Origin: Winogradskyella sp. UBA3174
GTDB lineage: Bacteria > Bacteroidota > Bacteroidia > Flavobacteriales > Flavobacteriaceae
Direction of reading: 5' to 3'
Length of the DNA: 64,000 bases
Assembly: GCF_002364335.1 (NCBI RefSeq)
Contig: NZ_DEXW01000077.1
Location: 68,237 to 132,236, forward strand
The notes beneath the pieces are model-generated. The model searched no databases and was not told where the DNA came from. It saw only the letters and a list, made by a program, of their open reading frames with translations. Below, piece by piece: positions 34,289 through 43,081 of this stretch. How positions within the stretch are numbered: position 1 is the stretch's first letter; every line of letters starts with the position of its first letter. The position numbers were made by a program, and so were the translations under genes.

Positions 34289-36940
34289 TTAAAATAAACT
34301 AGCCTGCCCTTTATCATCTGAATTTAAAGAGTCATCAGACTTAGAATCAGTTTCTAGTTTTGGCACATTCGAGATAGTCTCCTCATCAACAACTTCCATC
34401 TCATCTGCTGGCTTGGCTTCTGGTGCTTCATAAGGCAAAGACTCTAGCAAACTCACTTGATTTATTTTATCTTTAGTTAATTGATTTCCAAGAGCTGTAA
34501 TCCCTTTTACTGCAATAAATTTTTCAAGATTAACTTCTAGGTTTTCCTTACGATCCACACCTCTTTCCTTGGTAAACTCCACATCTGCCATTGGTCTCCA
34601 ATCTGTTGACACAATCTCTAGTTGAGAATCAGAATGGTCTGAAATAAAAGACTCTTCTTTTCCTTCTTGCTCAATTAAAAAACGCTTTACATAGTAACGC
34701 TCTTTTTCACCATCATAATAAATAACAGAAATTGGTTTTTTAGGAATCCATTTTTCTAGCACAATCATATCACTATCAAAATGCGTCGTCATTTCTGGTA
34801 TTATTGTTTTAACCATACCACTTTGTGTAATGATCAATAAACGATCTTCTCCTCTAAACTCACCAATCAATTCACCTCGGTCATCAACATTAAGCCGCTG
34901 TACGGTATCATCAAACCAAATTTTACGAGGTTTTAAGGTCGACACACCTTTTTCTTTGAGTTCTACGCGTTTAATTCCATATTTAGTAACCTGGTTGCCC
35001 TTAGACGTTCTTCCTTTTATTAGAATATCAGAGAAGTCTAAATCCCATTTCAGTTTTTTAATACTGCCTGCTTGGCGTAACATAATAGTCACTATTTCTG
35101 CTTCCCCATTTGGGTTTGCGGAAAAATACCATAATGCAGAACCTTTGTTACCGTTAGTTAAATCGTATTCACGATCTCTAGTCATACTAGTTACAGCAAA
35201 ACGTTTTAAGTAAGAAGAACCACCTTTGCCATCACGATAAATTATATTATAAATAGTACGCTTGTCTTTCTTCTTAAATACAGCGACGTGAATAATATTT
35301 TTACCAATAAACGTTTTAGAGTCGACTTTAGTCACCATCATTTTACCATCGTTAGTAAAAACGATGATATCATCTATATCACTACAATCACAAACATACT
35401 CGTCACGCTTTAAAGCTGTACCAATGAAACCTTCTTCTCTATTAACATAAAGTTTTGTGTTACGTATAATAACTTTAGTCGCATCTACATCATCAAAAAC
35501 TCTGATTTCTGTTTTGCGTTCTTTACCTTCTCCGTATTCTTTTTTAAGTCTTTCAAAATATGCTATCGCATAGTCTATTAGATTCGCTAAGTGATGTTTT
35601 ACTTGAGCTATTTGATCTTCTAAAGCATCAATCTTTTGCTGTGCTTTGTCAATATCAAATTTAGAAATACGTTTAATTCTAATATCTGTTAAACGCGTAA
35701 TATCATCAACAGTAATTGCACGTTTTAAATGTTTTATATGTGGTTGAAGTCCTTTATCAATAGCATTAATTACACCATCCCAAGTTTCTTCTTCTTCAAT
35801 ATCGCGATAGATTCGCTTTTCAATAAAAATACGCTCTAAAGATGCAAAGTGCCACTGCTCTTGAAACTCACTTAGTTTAATTTCTAGTTCACTTTTTAAA
35901 AGTTGAACCGTATTGTCTGTAGAACGACGCAACATCTCTGATACACCAACAAAATAAGGCTTGTTGTCTTCAATCACACAACCTAATGGCGAAATAGACG
36001 TTTCACAACTGGTAAATGCATATAAAGCGTCAATCGTTTTATCTGGTGATAAACCAGATGGTAAATGAATTAATATTTCTACGTTAGCCGCTGTATTATC
36101 TTCAATTTTTTTTATCTTAATTTTTCCTTTGTCATTCGCTTTTAGAATCGAATCTATAAGGGATGACGTTGTGGTACTAAAAGGAATTTCAGTAATGACC
36201 AACGTATTTTTATCACCTGGCGAAATCTTAGCGCGAACACGAACTTTCCCTCCTCTTAATCCATCATTATAGTTAGAAAAATCTGCATTACCTGAAGTTG
36301 GAAAATCTGGCAATATTGTAAAACGTTTACCTTTAAGATGCTTAACCGAAGCCTCGATAAGTTCAATGAAATTATGTGGCAAAATCTTTGTAGATAAACC
36401 TACAGCAATACCTTCTCCTCCTTGCGCTAAAAGCATGGGAAACATTACTGGCAAATTCGTAGGCTCTTTACGTCTGCCATCATAAGACGATTGCCATTCT
36501 GTAATCTTTGGATTATAAACCACGTCTAAGGCAAACTTAGATAGTCTAGCTTCAATATATCTTGATGCTGCTGCGCGATCTCCAGTTAAAATATTTCCCC
36601 AGTTTCCTTGGGTATCAATCAATAAATCTTTCTGACCAATTTGCACCATAGCATCTGCGATACTCGCATCACCATGAGGGTGGTACTGCATCGTGTGACC
36701 TACAATATTTGCTACTTTGTTATAACGACCATCATCTAAGTCTTTCATAGAGTGCATAATACGACGCTGCACAGGCTTAAAACCATCTTCTATTGCTGGT
36801 ACTGCACGCTCTAAAATTACATAAGATGCGTAATCTAAAAACCAATCTTTAAACATCCCAGTCACCTTGGTAATAGTTTCTTGAGGTTCTAAATTTTGTT
36901 CGTTATCACTATTTTCTAATGGGTCGTTTTCTTCGCTCAT
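34289..36940 (-). CDS. parC: DNA topoisomerase IV subunit A
   Basis: 883 residues. The GyrA/ParC breakage-reunion domain contains YHPHGDASIADA (from Tyr86) and the catalytic tyrosine Tyr128 in AASRYIEAR. A coiled coil lies near 430-460, and a divergent C-terminal beta-pinwheel follows, ending in an acidic, Ser-rich tail. With ParE it decatenates chromosomes using ATP. The residue aligned with the quinolone-resistance serine of E. coli GyrA (Ser83) is Ala92, which appears to be usual in Bacteroidota ParC, so I do not read it as acquired resistance. It lies 109 nt after parE on the same strand. Confidence 0.94.
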   Translation of the reverse strand: MSEENDPLENSDNEQNLEPQETITKVTGMFKDWFLDYASYVILERAVPAIEDGFKPVQRRIMHSMKDLDDGRYNKVANIVGHTMQYHPHGDASIADAMVQIGQKDLLIDTQGNWGNILTGDRAAASRYIEARLSKFALDVVYNPKITEWQSSYDGRRKEPTNLPVMFPMLLAQGGEGIAVGLSTKILPHNFIELIEASVKHLKGKRFTILPDFPTSGNADFSNYNDGLRGGKVRVRAKISPGDKNTLVITEIPFSTTTSSLIDSILKANDKGKIKIKKIEDNTAANVEILIHLPSGLSPDKTIDALYAFTSCETSISPLGCVIEDNKPYFVGVSEMLRRSTDNTVQLLKSELEIKLSEFQEQWHFASLERIFIEKRIYRDIEEEETWDGVINAIDKGLQPHIKHLKRAITVDDITRLTDIRIKRISKFDIDKAQQKIDALEDQIAQVKHHLANLIDYAIAYFERLKKEYGEGKERKTEIRVFDDVDATKVIIRNTKLYVNREEGFIGTALKRDEYVCDCSDIDDIIVFTNDGKMMVTKVDSKTFIGKNIIHVAVFKKKDKRTIYNIIYRDGKGGSSYLKRFAVTSMTRDREYDLTNGNKGSALWYFSANPNGEAEIVTIMLRQAGSIKKLKWDLDFSDILIKGRTSKGNQVTKYGIKRVELKEKGVSTLKPRKIWFDDTVQRLNVDDRGELIGEFRGEDRLLIITQSGMVKTIIPEMTTHFDSDMIVLEKWIPKKPISVIYYDGEKERYYVKRFLIEQEGKEESFISDHSDSQLEIVSTDWRPMADVEFTKERGVDRKENLEVNLEKFIAVKGITALGNQLTKDKINQVSLLESLPYEAPEAKPADEMEVVDEETISNVPKLETDSKSDDSLNSDDKGQASLF

Positions 36941-37049
36941 ATACTTAACATTCCTTTGCTTACAGGAATTTATTCTTATTCTATTCTTGTTTTATTCTAT
37001 ATATCGCTTGCTGCTTTCGTAAGATTAATAAACAATTAAATTTTTAATC

Positions 37050-38903
37050 TTAATCCTCAATAACATCCAATTCAACTTTCAAGTTATTAATAATAAACTC
37101 TTGACGTGTTGGTGTGTTTTTACCCATGTAAAAAGATAATAATTCTTCAATAGACATATCCTTATCTAACATTACAGGATCTAATCGTATATCTTCTCCT
37201 ATAAAATGAACAAATTCATCGGGAGAAATTTCACCCAAACCTTTAAATCGAGTAATCTCTGGTTTTGGTTTTAATTTTTCAACGGCTTCTCTTCGTTCTT
37301 CCGGTGAATAACAATAAATCGTTTCCTTTTTATTTCTAACTCTAAATAACGGAGTTTGTAAAATATACAAATGCCCTTCTTTTATAACTTCTGGGAAGAA
37401 TTGCAAGAAGAACGTGATCAACAATAATCTAATGTGCATACCATCAACATCAGCATCAGTAGCTATCACCACATTATTATATCTTAAATCTTCAAGAGAT
37501 TCTTCTATGTTTAAAGCGGCTTGTAATAGATTGAATTCTTCATTCTCATAAACAATCTTTTTACTTAAACCATAAGAATTTAAAGGCTTCCCTTTTAGGC
37601 TAAAAACGGCTTGTGTATTAACATCACGTGATTTTGTTATACTACCAGAAGCGGAATCTCCTTCAGTAATAAACAAGGTTGTCTCTAGATTTCTTGCATT
37701 TTTAGTATCACCAAAGTGCACGCGACAATCGCGTAATTTTTTATTATGAAGACTTGATTTTTTAGCGCGGTCTTTTGCTAATTTTCTAATACCAGATAAT
37801 TCTTTACGCTCACGTTCTGCTTGAAGAATTTTACGTTGAATCTTTTCTGCAGAATTGGGGTTTTTATGTAAAAAATTGTCCAAGTACTTCTTAACGAAAT
37901 CATTGATATAGCTTCTAACAGTAGGCAGTTTTCCTCCCATATCTGTAGAACCAAGCTTGGTTTTGGTCTGGCTCTCAAAAATAGGTTCCATTACTTTTAT
38001 GGCAATCGCAGTCACGACAGATTTCCTTATATCTGAAGCTTCATAAGTTTTACCATAAAACTCTCTAATCGTTTTAACTATAGATTCTCTGTAAGCTGTT
38101 AAATGTGTTCCACCTTGTGTCGTATTTTGTCCATTTACAAACGAATGGTATTCTTCACTATACTGTGTTTTACTATGCGTAATTGCTATTTCTATGTCAT
38201 CACCTCTAAGATGAATTATAGGGTATAGCATATCAGATTCATTAATGTTTTCACTTAACAAATCTTTAAGTCCGTTTTCACTAAAATACTTTTCACCATT
38301 AAAAACAATTGTTAACCCTGGGTTTAGGTACACGTAGTTTTTAAGCATCTTAATAATATACTCATTTCTATACTTATAATTCTTAAAAATGATACTATCA
38401 GGAACAAATGAAACCTTTGTTCCTTTACGTCGAGATGTGTCATCTAATAAATCTTGATCTGTAAGATTTCCTTGTTCAAATTCAGCTGAAGCCGATTTAC
38501 CATCTCTGGTAGATTCAACTCTAAAATAAGAGGATAAAGCGTTAACTGCTTTTGTACCTACTCCATTTAAACCTACAGATTTCTTAAAGGCTTTAGAATC
38601 GTACTTTCCACCAGTATTCATTTTAGACACTACATCTACAACTTTACCTAAAGGTATACCACGACCGTAATCTCTAACAATAACACGTTCGCCTTGCACT
38701 GAAATCTCAATAGTCTTGCCTGCTCCCATAACAAACTCATCGATAGAATTGTCTAGAACCTCTTTGAGTAAAATATAAATACCATCATCTGGCGAAGAAC
38801 CATCGCCTAATTTACCGATATACATACCAGGGCGCATTCGGATATGTTCTTTCCAATCGAGTGAGCGAATATTATCTTCAGTATAATTAGACTGTTCTGC
38901 CAT
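37050..38903 (-). CDS. parE: DNA topoisomerase IV subunit B
   Basis: 617 residues: GHKL ATPase domain with EVLDNSIDEF (about 47-56), DYGRGIPLG and GLNGVGTKAVNAL; transducer domain with QGGTH; and TOPRIM domain with TEGDSASG and the DADVDGMHIR metal site, ending in the Pro-rich IIDNL-type tail (QEFIINNLK). It supplies ATP hydrolysis for ParC, encoded immediately downstream. Length and the absence of a GyrB-type insertion fit ParE rather than GyrB. Upstream, 123 nt away, is an unrelated SRPBCC gene on the same strand. Confidence 0.94.
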   Translation of the reverse strand: MAEQSNYTEDNIRSLDWKEHIRMRPGMYIGKLGDGSSPDDGIYILLKEVLDNSIDEFVMGAGKTIEISVQGERVIVRDYGRGIPLGKVVDVVSKMNTGGKYDSKAFKKSVGLNGVGTKAVNALSSYFRVESTRDGKSASAEFEQGNLTDQDLLDDTSRRKGTKVSFVPDSIIFKNYKYRNEYIIKMLKNYVYLNPGLTIVFNGEKYFSENGLKDLLSENINESDMLYPIIHLRGDDIEIAITHSKTQYSEEYHSFVNGQNTTQGGTHLTAYRESIVKTIREFYGKTYEASDIRKSVVTAIAIKVMEPIFESQTKTKLGSTDMGGKLPTVRSYINDFVKKYLDNFLHKNPNSAEKIQRKILQAERERKELSGIRKLAKDRAKKSSLHNKKLRDCRVHFGDTKNARNLETTLFITEGDSASGSITKSRDVNTQAVFSLKGKPLNSYGLSKKIVYENEEFNLLQAALNIEESLEDLRYNNVVIATDADVDGMHIRLLLITFFLQFFPEVIKEGHLYILQTPLFRVRNKKETIYCYSPEERREAVEKLKPKPEITRFKGLGEISPDEFVHFIGEDIRLDPVMLDKDMSIEELLSFYMGKNTPTRQEFIINNLKVELDVIED

Positions 38904-39026
38904 AGAAATTAGGACGTAATTTTAGATGAAGGGCTAATATAAGACTATACCATAAAACATGAAATACCGTTTGGGTAAAGTAATTAACAATAAAGAGCGA
39001 ATGTTGTTGAGAACATTGTGTTTGAA

Positions 39027-39506
39027 TCAAATACTAAATAATTCTTCTGCCTTTTGCTTTAAAACAATGTTTCTAGTAACCAAGAGATTTGTCATATAAC
39101 GTTTTAAAAAAAGGACATCTGCTAATTTCCCTAAAAGACCTAATGGCGATTTGAACGTAAATCTATCGGTCATTATTGTATAATCAACATCAAATTTATT
39201 ATCATAAGATGTCTCAAAAATATGCTCGTGCTTAAAGGATTTGAAAGCTCCTGAAACCAGTTCATCTACAAAATAAGTCGGCGATTTAAATTCAGTAATT
39301 TTTGAGGTTAAATTCTGTTTAACACCAAAGTGCGTCGCTTCCCAAGTCACCCATTCTCCAAGTTCTATTAAGCCAGAGATTTTACCTGCTATTGCTTTTT
39401 CTTTAGAATGTTCTAGTGATTCTTGATGAAAATCTATATTGCGCGATAAATCAAAACAGGTTTTTAAATCTGCCTTAATTAGTGTTTTGATTTCTAGTGT
39501 TGGCAT
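39027..39506 (-). CDS. SRPBCC/START-like domain protein
   Basis: 159 residues covering one SRPBCC fold: an N-terminal strand LEIKTLIKADLKTCFDLSRNIDFH, central GEWVTWEATHFGV, and a C-terminal long helix from LGKLADVLFLKRYMTNLLVTRN. Such proteins bind hydrophobic ligands; close relatives are annotated as cell division inhibitors or polyketide cyclase-like, without direct evidence. It lies 20 nt downstream of the DUF481 gene, so the two may be co-transcribed. No catalytic residue is identifiable. Confidence 0.8.
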   Translation of the reverse strand: MPTLEIKTLIKADLKTCFDLSRNIDFHQESLEHSKEKAIAGKISGLIELGEWVTWEATHFGVKQNLTSKITEFKSPTYFVDELVSGAFKSFKHEHIFETSYDNKFDVDYTIMTDRFTFKSPLGLLGKLADVLFLKRYMTNLLVTRNIVLKQKAEELFSI

Positions 39507-39526
39507 AACCCTTATAATTTTACAGC

Positions 39527-40285
39527 TTAAAAACTTTTAAGCGTAAAGCCAAAAGTTAAAAACTTATCCTCTCTCTCTTGGTTTTCTATAACTATACTTT
39601 CAAACGTGTGACGGTAGTTCACTTTAAAGCTTAAAAAATTCCAAAGGGGTAAATCTATACCAATTTCTCCTTGCCAACGATAGTTATCACTTTGCTGCAA
39701 AGAAGGCTGAAAATAGGTTTCGTGTGTTAAGATAATTTTTTTCTTAAACAATTCATATCTTCCGTTTAACCAAATTGTACTACGAAAGGTATTGATAGAT
39801 TGGTCACCATTATACTCAGCGTTATTAAAAACACCCCTAGCAAAATCAGTCTCTTCATATTCGAAAGTAAGTGAAGCTTTAAGCCAGTTATCTTTTTTAT
39901 CTAATATTTGGTAGGTTGCACCAGCGCCGACTAAGTAACGCAAGTCTATTTCTCTACGGAAATTAGTACTTACAACGCCTAAAACTTGAGGGTAAAAACG
40001 TCGTTCTGGATTGAAATACAGAAAATTAAGACTCAAAAAATCGGCATCTGCTTTTTCTTTTCCAAACTCTTGGTAGACATAAGAGTTTGTGTTTTTAAAT
40101 ACCCATTTTTCCCAAGGCTTAATACTAAAGTCTGTACGTCCTCTTAAGATTAAGGTTTCTACATTGCCATCTTGCCAAAACCCTGTAATAGAGAGGCTCG
40201 CCTTAACTTTAAGTGAATCACTTTCGTTTATTTGAGCTGAAAGAAAAGTCGGGAAAATTAAAAAATATAATAACGCTTTTTTCAT
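39527..40285 (-). CDS. DUF481 outer-membrane beta-barrel-like protein
   Basis: 252 residues with a signal peptide (MKKALLYFLIFPTFLSAQ) and alternating amphipathic strands throughout, ending FLTFGFTLKSF with a C-terminal aromatic typical of outer-membrane barrels. KASLSITGFWQDGNVET and DLRYLVGAGATYQI match the DUF481 family, salt-stress-induced outer membrane proteins of unknown function. It is 51 nt downstream of ychF and precedes the SRPBCC gene on the same strand. Confidence 0.82.
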   Translation of the reverse strand: MKKALLYFLIFPTFLSAQINESDSLKVKASLSITGFWQDGNVETLILRGRTDFSIKPWEKWVFKNTNSYVYQEFGKEKADADFLSLNFLYFNPERRFYPQVLGVVSTNFRREIDLRYLVGAGATYQILDKKDNWLKASLTFEYEETDFARGVFNNAEYNGDQSINTFRSTIWLNGRYELFKKKIILTHETYFQPSLQQSDNYRWQGEIGIDLPLWNFLSFKVNYRHTFESIVIENQEREDKFLTFGFTLKSF

Positions 40286-40336
40286 TTTTGTCTTATATAG
40301 CAGTTAGCTTTAGTCTAAAACAAAATTAATGACAAA

Positions 40337-41431
40337 CTAAACGTTAAACAAGAAATGCATGACATCACCATCTTTAACAACGTAATTCTTTCCTTCTATA
40401 CGCATTTTACCAGCTTCTTTTACTTTAGATTCACTTCCGTATTCTACGTAGTCATTATAAGCAATAACTTCTGCTCTAATGAAACCTTTTTCAAAATCGG
40501 TATGAATTACTCCTGCAGCTTGTGGTCCTGTTGCACCAACATTTACGGTCCAAGCTCTAACTTCTTTTACACCTGCTGTAAAATACGTTTGCTGATTTAA
40601 CAACTTGTATGCTGAACGAATTAACTTTGCTGAACCCGGTTCTTCTAAACCTATATCTGCCAAAAACATTTGACGCTCTTCATAGTCGTCCAATTCGTTA
40701 ATATCTGCTTCTGTACCAACTGCTAAAACTAAAACTTCTGCATTTTCGTCTTTTACAGCGTCTTTAACTTTATCTACGTAAGCATTTCCTGTTATTGCAG
40801 AACCTTCATCTACATTACACACATACATTACTGGTTTATCTGTAATAAATTGAGATGGCTTTACAAAATCCTCATAATCTTCTTCTGAAAACTCTAAAGC
40901 TCTTAATGAGATGCCAGCCTCTAGGCTTGCTTTAATTTTTAAAAGTACAGCTTCTTCTTTCTGTGCTTCTTTATTACCCGTTTTTGCAGCTCGTTTTACT
41001 TTATCCAACTTCTTATCTACTGTCTCCAAGTCTTTAAGCTGTAATTCCATGTCAATGGTTTCCTTATCTCTAATAGGATCTATTGAATTATCAACGTGAA
41101 TTATATTTTCATCATCAAAACAACGTAACACATGTAAAATAGCATCGGTTTCTCTAATGTTAGCTAAGAACTGATTACCTAAGCCTTCGCCTTTACTTGC
41201 TCCTTTTACCAAACCTGCGATATCAACAATCTCTACTGTTGCTGGTAATACGCGTTCTGGATTAACTAATTCTTCTAGTTTCTGTAATCTTGGATCTGGC
41301 ACATTAACCACACCAATATTAGGCTCAATCGTACAAAACGGAAAGTTAGCACTTTGCGCTTTAGCGTTAGATAAACAATTAAATAAAGTTGATTTTCCTA
41401 CGTTTGGTAATCCTACAATTCCGGCTTTCAT
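40337..41431 (-). CDS. ychF: Redox-regulated ATPase YchF (Obg-like)
   Basis: 364 residues, the family's usual length. G1 is GLPNVGKS (7-14), with DIAGLVKGASKGEGLGNQFL as G3, and NVDEG in place of the NKxD that would give GTP specificity, consistent with YchF preferring ATP. The C-terminal TGS-like domain has YFTAGVKEVRAWT and ARAEVIAYNDYVEYG-type sequence, ending VKDGDVMHFLFNV. YchF binds ribosomes and modulates stress responses. A TACATTTG -7 box lies at 41453-41460. Confidence 0.95.
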   Translation of the reverse strand: MKAGIVGLPNVGKSTLFNCLSNAKAQSANFPFCTIEPNIGVVNVPDPRLQKLEELVNPERVLPATVEIVDIAGLVKGASKGEGLGNQFLANIRETDAILHVLRCFDDENIIHVDNSIDPIRDKETIDMELQLKDLETVDKKLDKVKRAAKTGNKEAQKEEAVLLKIKASLEAGISLRALEFSEEDYEDFVKPSQFITDKPVMYVCNVDEGSAITGNAYVDKVKDAVKDENAEVLVLAVGTEADINELDDYEERQMFLADIGLEEPGSAKLIRSAYKLLNQQTYFTAGVKEVRAWTVNVGATGPQAAGVIHTDFEKGFIRAEVIAYNDYVEYGSESKVKEAGKMRIEGKNYVVKDGDVMHFLFNV

Positions 41432-41452
41432 AACATATTATTTTTGCGACTG

Positions 41453-41460
41453 CAAATGTA
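41453..41460 (-). promoter_or_regulatory. -7 box TACATTTG of ychF
   Basis: An exact TAnnTTTG match on the minus strand, 21 nt before the start codon, followed by GCAG. No convincing -33 TTG was found. Confidence 0.45.
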
Positions 41461-41750
41461 GTTAATTCGTGGAATAGTTTTAATTAAAAGTTTTTGAAAT
41501 GATTACAAAGCTAATTTAAGTTGTGCTTAATGTGTTTCTACAAACTGAGTAAGGGATTTGTATGCATTCTGTTTCGGTTTAAAAACTACTTTTGTAAGTA
41601 CAGAACTACCTTTATTGTATGTCTTTAGCACTTATTATATTTTCAACTTATTAGCCTGCGCTATGCTTTGTTTCCAATTGCTTAAAAAAATAAAACCAAT
41701 AATTTTAAATCAATTTTTACTGCATTAATAATAAGGTTAAAAATTATCTG

Positions 41751-41922
41751 AAAATCTTCTAAATTTTACTAAACTATAGGTGCCAGATCTAGTCAAGCCA
41801 TATTCGTCATGCATATTTATTTTACCTCCATAACCTTCTCGTGAAGAATAAAATATTCTCCTCAGAACAATTTAAAAGGCATGTAATAAATACTAGTGTA
41901 AAAGACAACTAAAATATTTCAT
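41751..41922 (-). pseudogene. Possible decayed gene fragment
   Basis: On the minus strand an ATG at 41922 starts MKYFSCLLH. Stops follow at codons 10 and 17, then the same frame continues with FYSSREGYGG, INMHDEYGL and SLVKFRRFSDNF to a final stop. The last 45 codons look like a genuine protein C-terminus. I do not recognise the family. Confidence 0.3.
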
Positions 41923-42259
41923 TTTTTTGTTTAAATTTTTATTTAGCTGAGTTCAATTCATAAGTGCAACACACTTAATATTTAGGACTTCAATAAGGTT
42001 ATTATAATTAAACTTTCTAATTGGTCTGTAATTTGCTAATCCATTCCCTTATTACTATTTTGGTATTGTTTTCAAATTGAATGTTTACTTTTTGAAAACC
42101 AATAGCTTATTAATTCTATATAATTTTATTATTGCTCAGTTTTTAATGCTGCCTAACCTATGATATGAGTCCGTTTTAATAACTTACATCAAATACTAAG
42201 TAAAGTTAGCCGTTTTAGACAGCAATATCAATACGTAACTTCACGTATTTTAATGCATC

Positions 42260-42637
42260 TTATGCTTGTTTTACGTTTTTAAATGTTGGATGATTTTCTG
42301 CAATACTACCTAAACCTTTCTTGTTTACTTTAAAAGTAACATCCTTAGTTGTGGTAAATAACAGAACAGATAAAAAATGGGTTTTTAAATGTGATTTTAA
42401 AATAGGTAACGCTTCTTCTAAAGTCAACGCTTCTTCAACATCTTCGGTTTCTCTTAGTCTAAAGCTATATTTAAGCATCACCTTAAAACCATCATCAGTA
42501 TTTATTGGTCTTATAAATATATTTTTTAATTCCGGTTTACCTATGGTTTTTGCCATAGTTAATTTCGCAAAAGTGCCTGCTGCAATACTTTCTTTTACGT
42601 GTTCCCAGAACTCCACAAAAACATCTTGGTATGTCAT
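42260..42637 (-). CDS. Conserved-looking hypothetical protein
   Basis: 125 residues, soluble, mixed alpha/beta: YQDVFVEFWEHVKESIAAGTFAKLTMAKTIG, then strands with LKNIFIRPIN and FKVMLKYSFR, and a C-terminal LLFTTTKDVTFKVNKKGLGS. It recalls the N-terminal domain of a group of bacterial proteins fused to a SAM-dependent methyltransferase, which here would be lost; that is from memory and weak. The frame, codon use and start (ATG) are those of a real gene. It is isolated between debris on the left and a palindromic repeat element on the right. Confidence 0.6.
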   Translation of the reverse strand: MTYQDVFVEFWEHVKESIAAGTFAKLTMAKTIGKPELKNIFIRPINTDDGFKVMLKYSFRLRETEDVEEALTLEEALPILKSHLKTHFLSVLLFTTTKDVTFKVNKKGLGSIAENHPTFKNVKQA

Positions 42638-43081
42638 ATACTTTAAATAAATACTATTAATAATAACCCGTTGTGCATTTTGAACTTAAAAGCATATTTA
42701 GAACGTCAGTTCGAGTGATTTTGAGGTATAAAAATCGTGTAGAGAACCAATTTAGAGTAACAAATTCTATTCTCGATACAAATTTTACTCATTATAATCG
42801 TAAAATTTACTCCAATTGACGAATTTTATTAAAATGCACAACGGGTTAATAATACTAAATTTTCAGTTAAGCACTTGACTAAAACTTTTATTTTATGTTT
42901 CACTTACTAATGAAACAAAAATGATAAGCCAAAGGCTTAGAGTAAAAAAAACCAGTAGTGGGAAAAACCAAACTGTTAAATATTTATAAGTTAGTCCTTT
43001 ATCTTTTTAAGACGACAAAAACTAAGGTATTAATTACGAGCGTTACATAATAGCGTTAATTCTTAAAGCTAGTAACAGTTG
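42638..43081. other. Intergenic region containing the palindromic element
   Basis: Besides the 42664-42848 element it holds small hairpins GTTTCA/TGAAAC (42898-42916) and TAAGCC/GGCTTA (42925-42939). No gene-like frame was seen to the right of the element. Confidence 0.5.
42664..42848. repeat. MITE-like palindromic element with 18-bp terminal inverted repeats
   Basis: Perfect 18-bp ends, TAACCCGTTGTGCATTTT (42664-42681) and its complement (42831-42848), enclose 149 bp. The inside is a second, imperfect palindrome from CGTCAGTTCGAGTGA (42703) to TTGACG (about 42821), with the internal module CTCGATAC. The inner module recurs at 53041-53160. No coding capacity. It resembles a non-autonomous mobile element or REP-like unit. 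Confidence 0.75.

Larger units (their letters stand above)
41432..42259. other. Gene-poor stretch with apparent gene debris
   Basis: No intact gene of normal size was found in this 828-bp stretch. Short minus-strand frames read as protein-like but are broken: 41527-41631 ends QFVETH, and 41751-41922 runs from an ATG through two stops to a well-formed C-terminal-looking segment. A -7 box for ychF lies at 41453-41460. The rest is AT-rich with no structure I can name. Confidence 0.4.

Noticed and set aside
36640..36680. Ala92 of ParC at the quinolone-resistance position
   Set aside because: The aligned residue is serine in E. coli GyrA, but Bacteroidota ParC proteins commonly have DASI at this place, so it is not evidence of acquired resistance.
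42001..42095. Minus-strand frame of about 31 codons in the gap
   Set aside because: Its length is within what AT-rich noncoding DNA gives by chance and the sequence has no recognisable pattern.
42664..42848. CRISPR array or tRNA gene
   Set aside because: The repeats are inverted rather than evenly spaced direct repeats, and no tRNA T-loop or acceptor pairing could be built despite the GTTCGAGT string.
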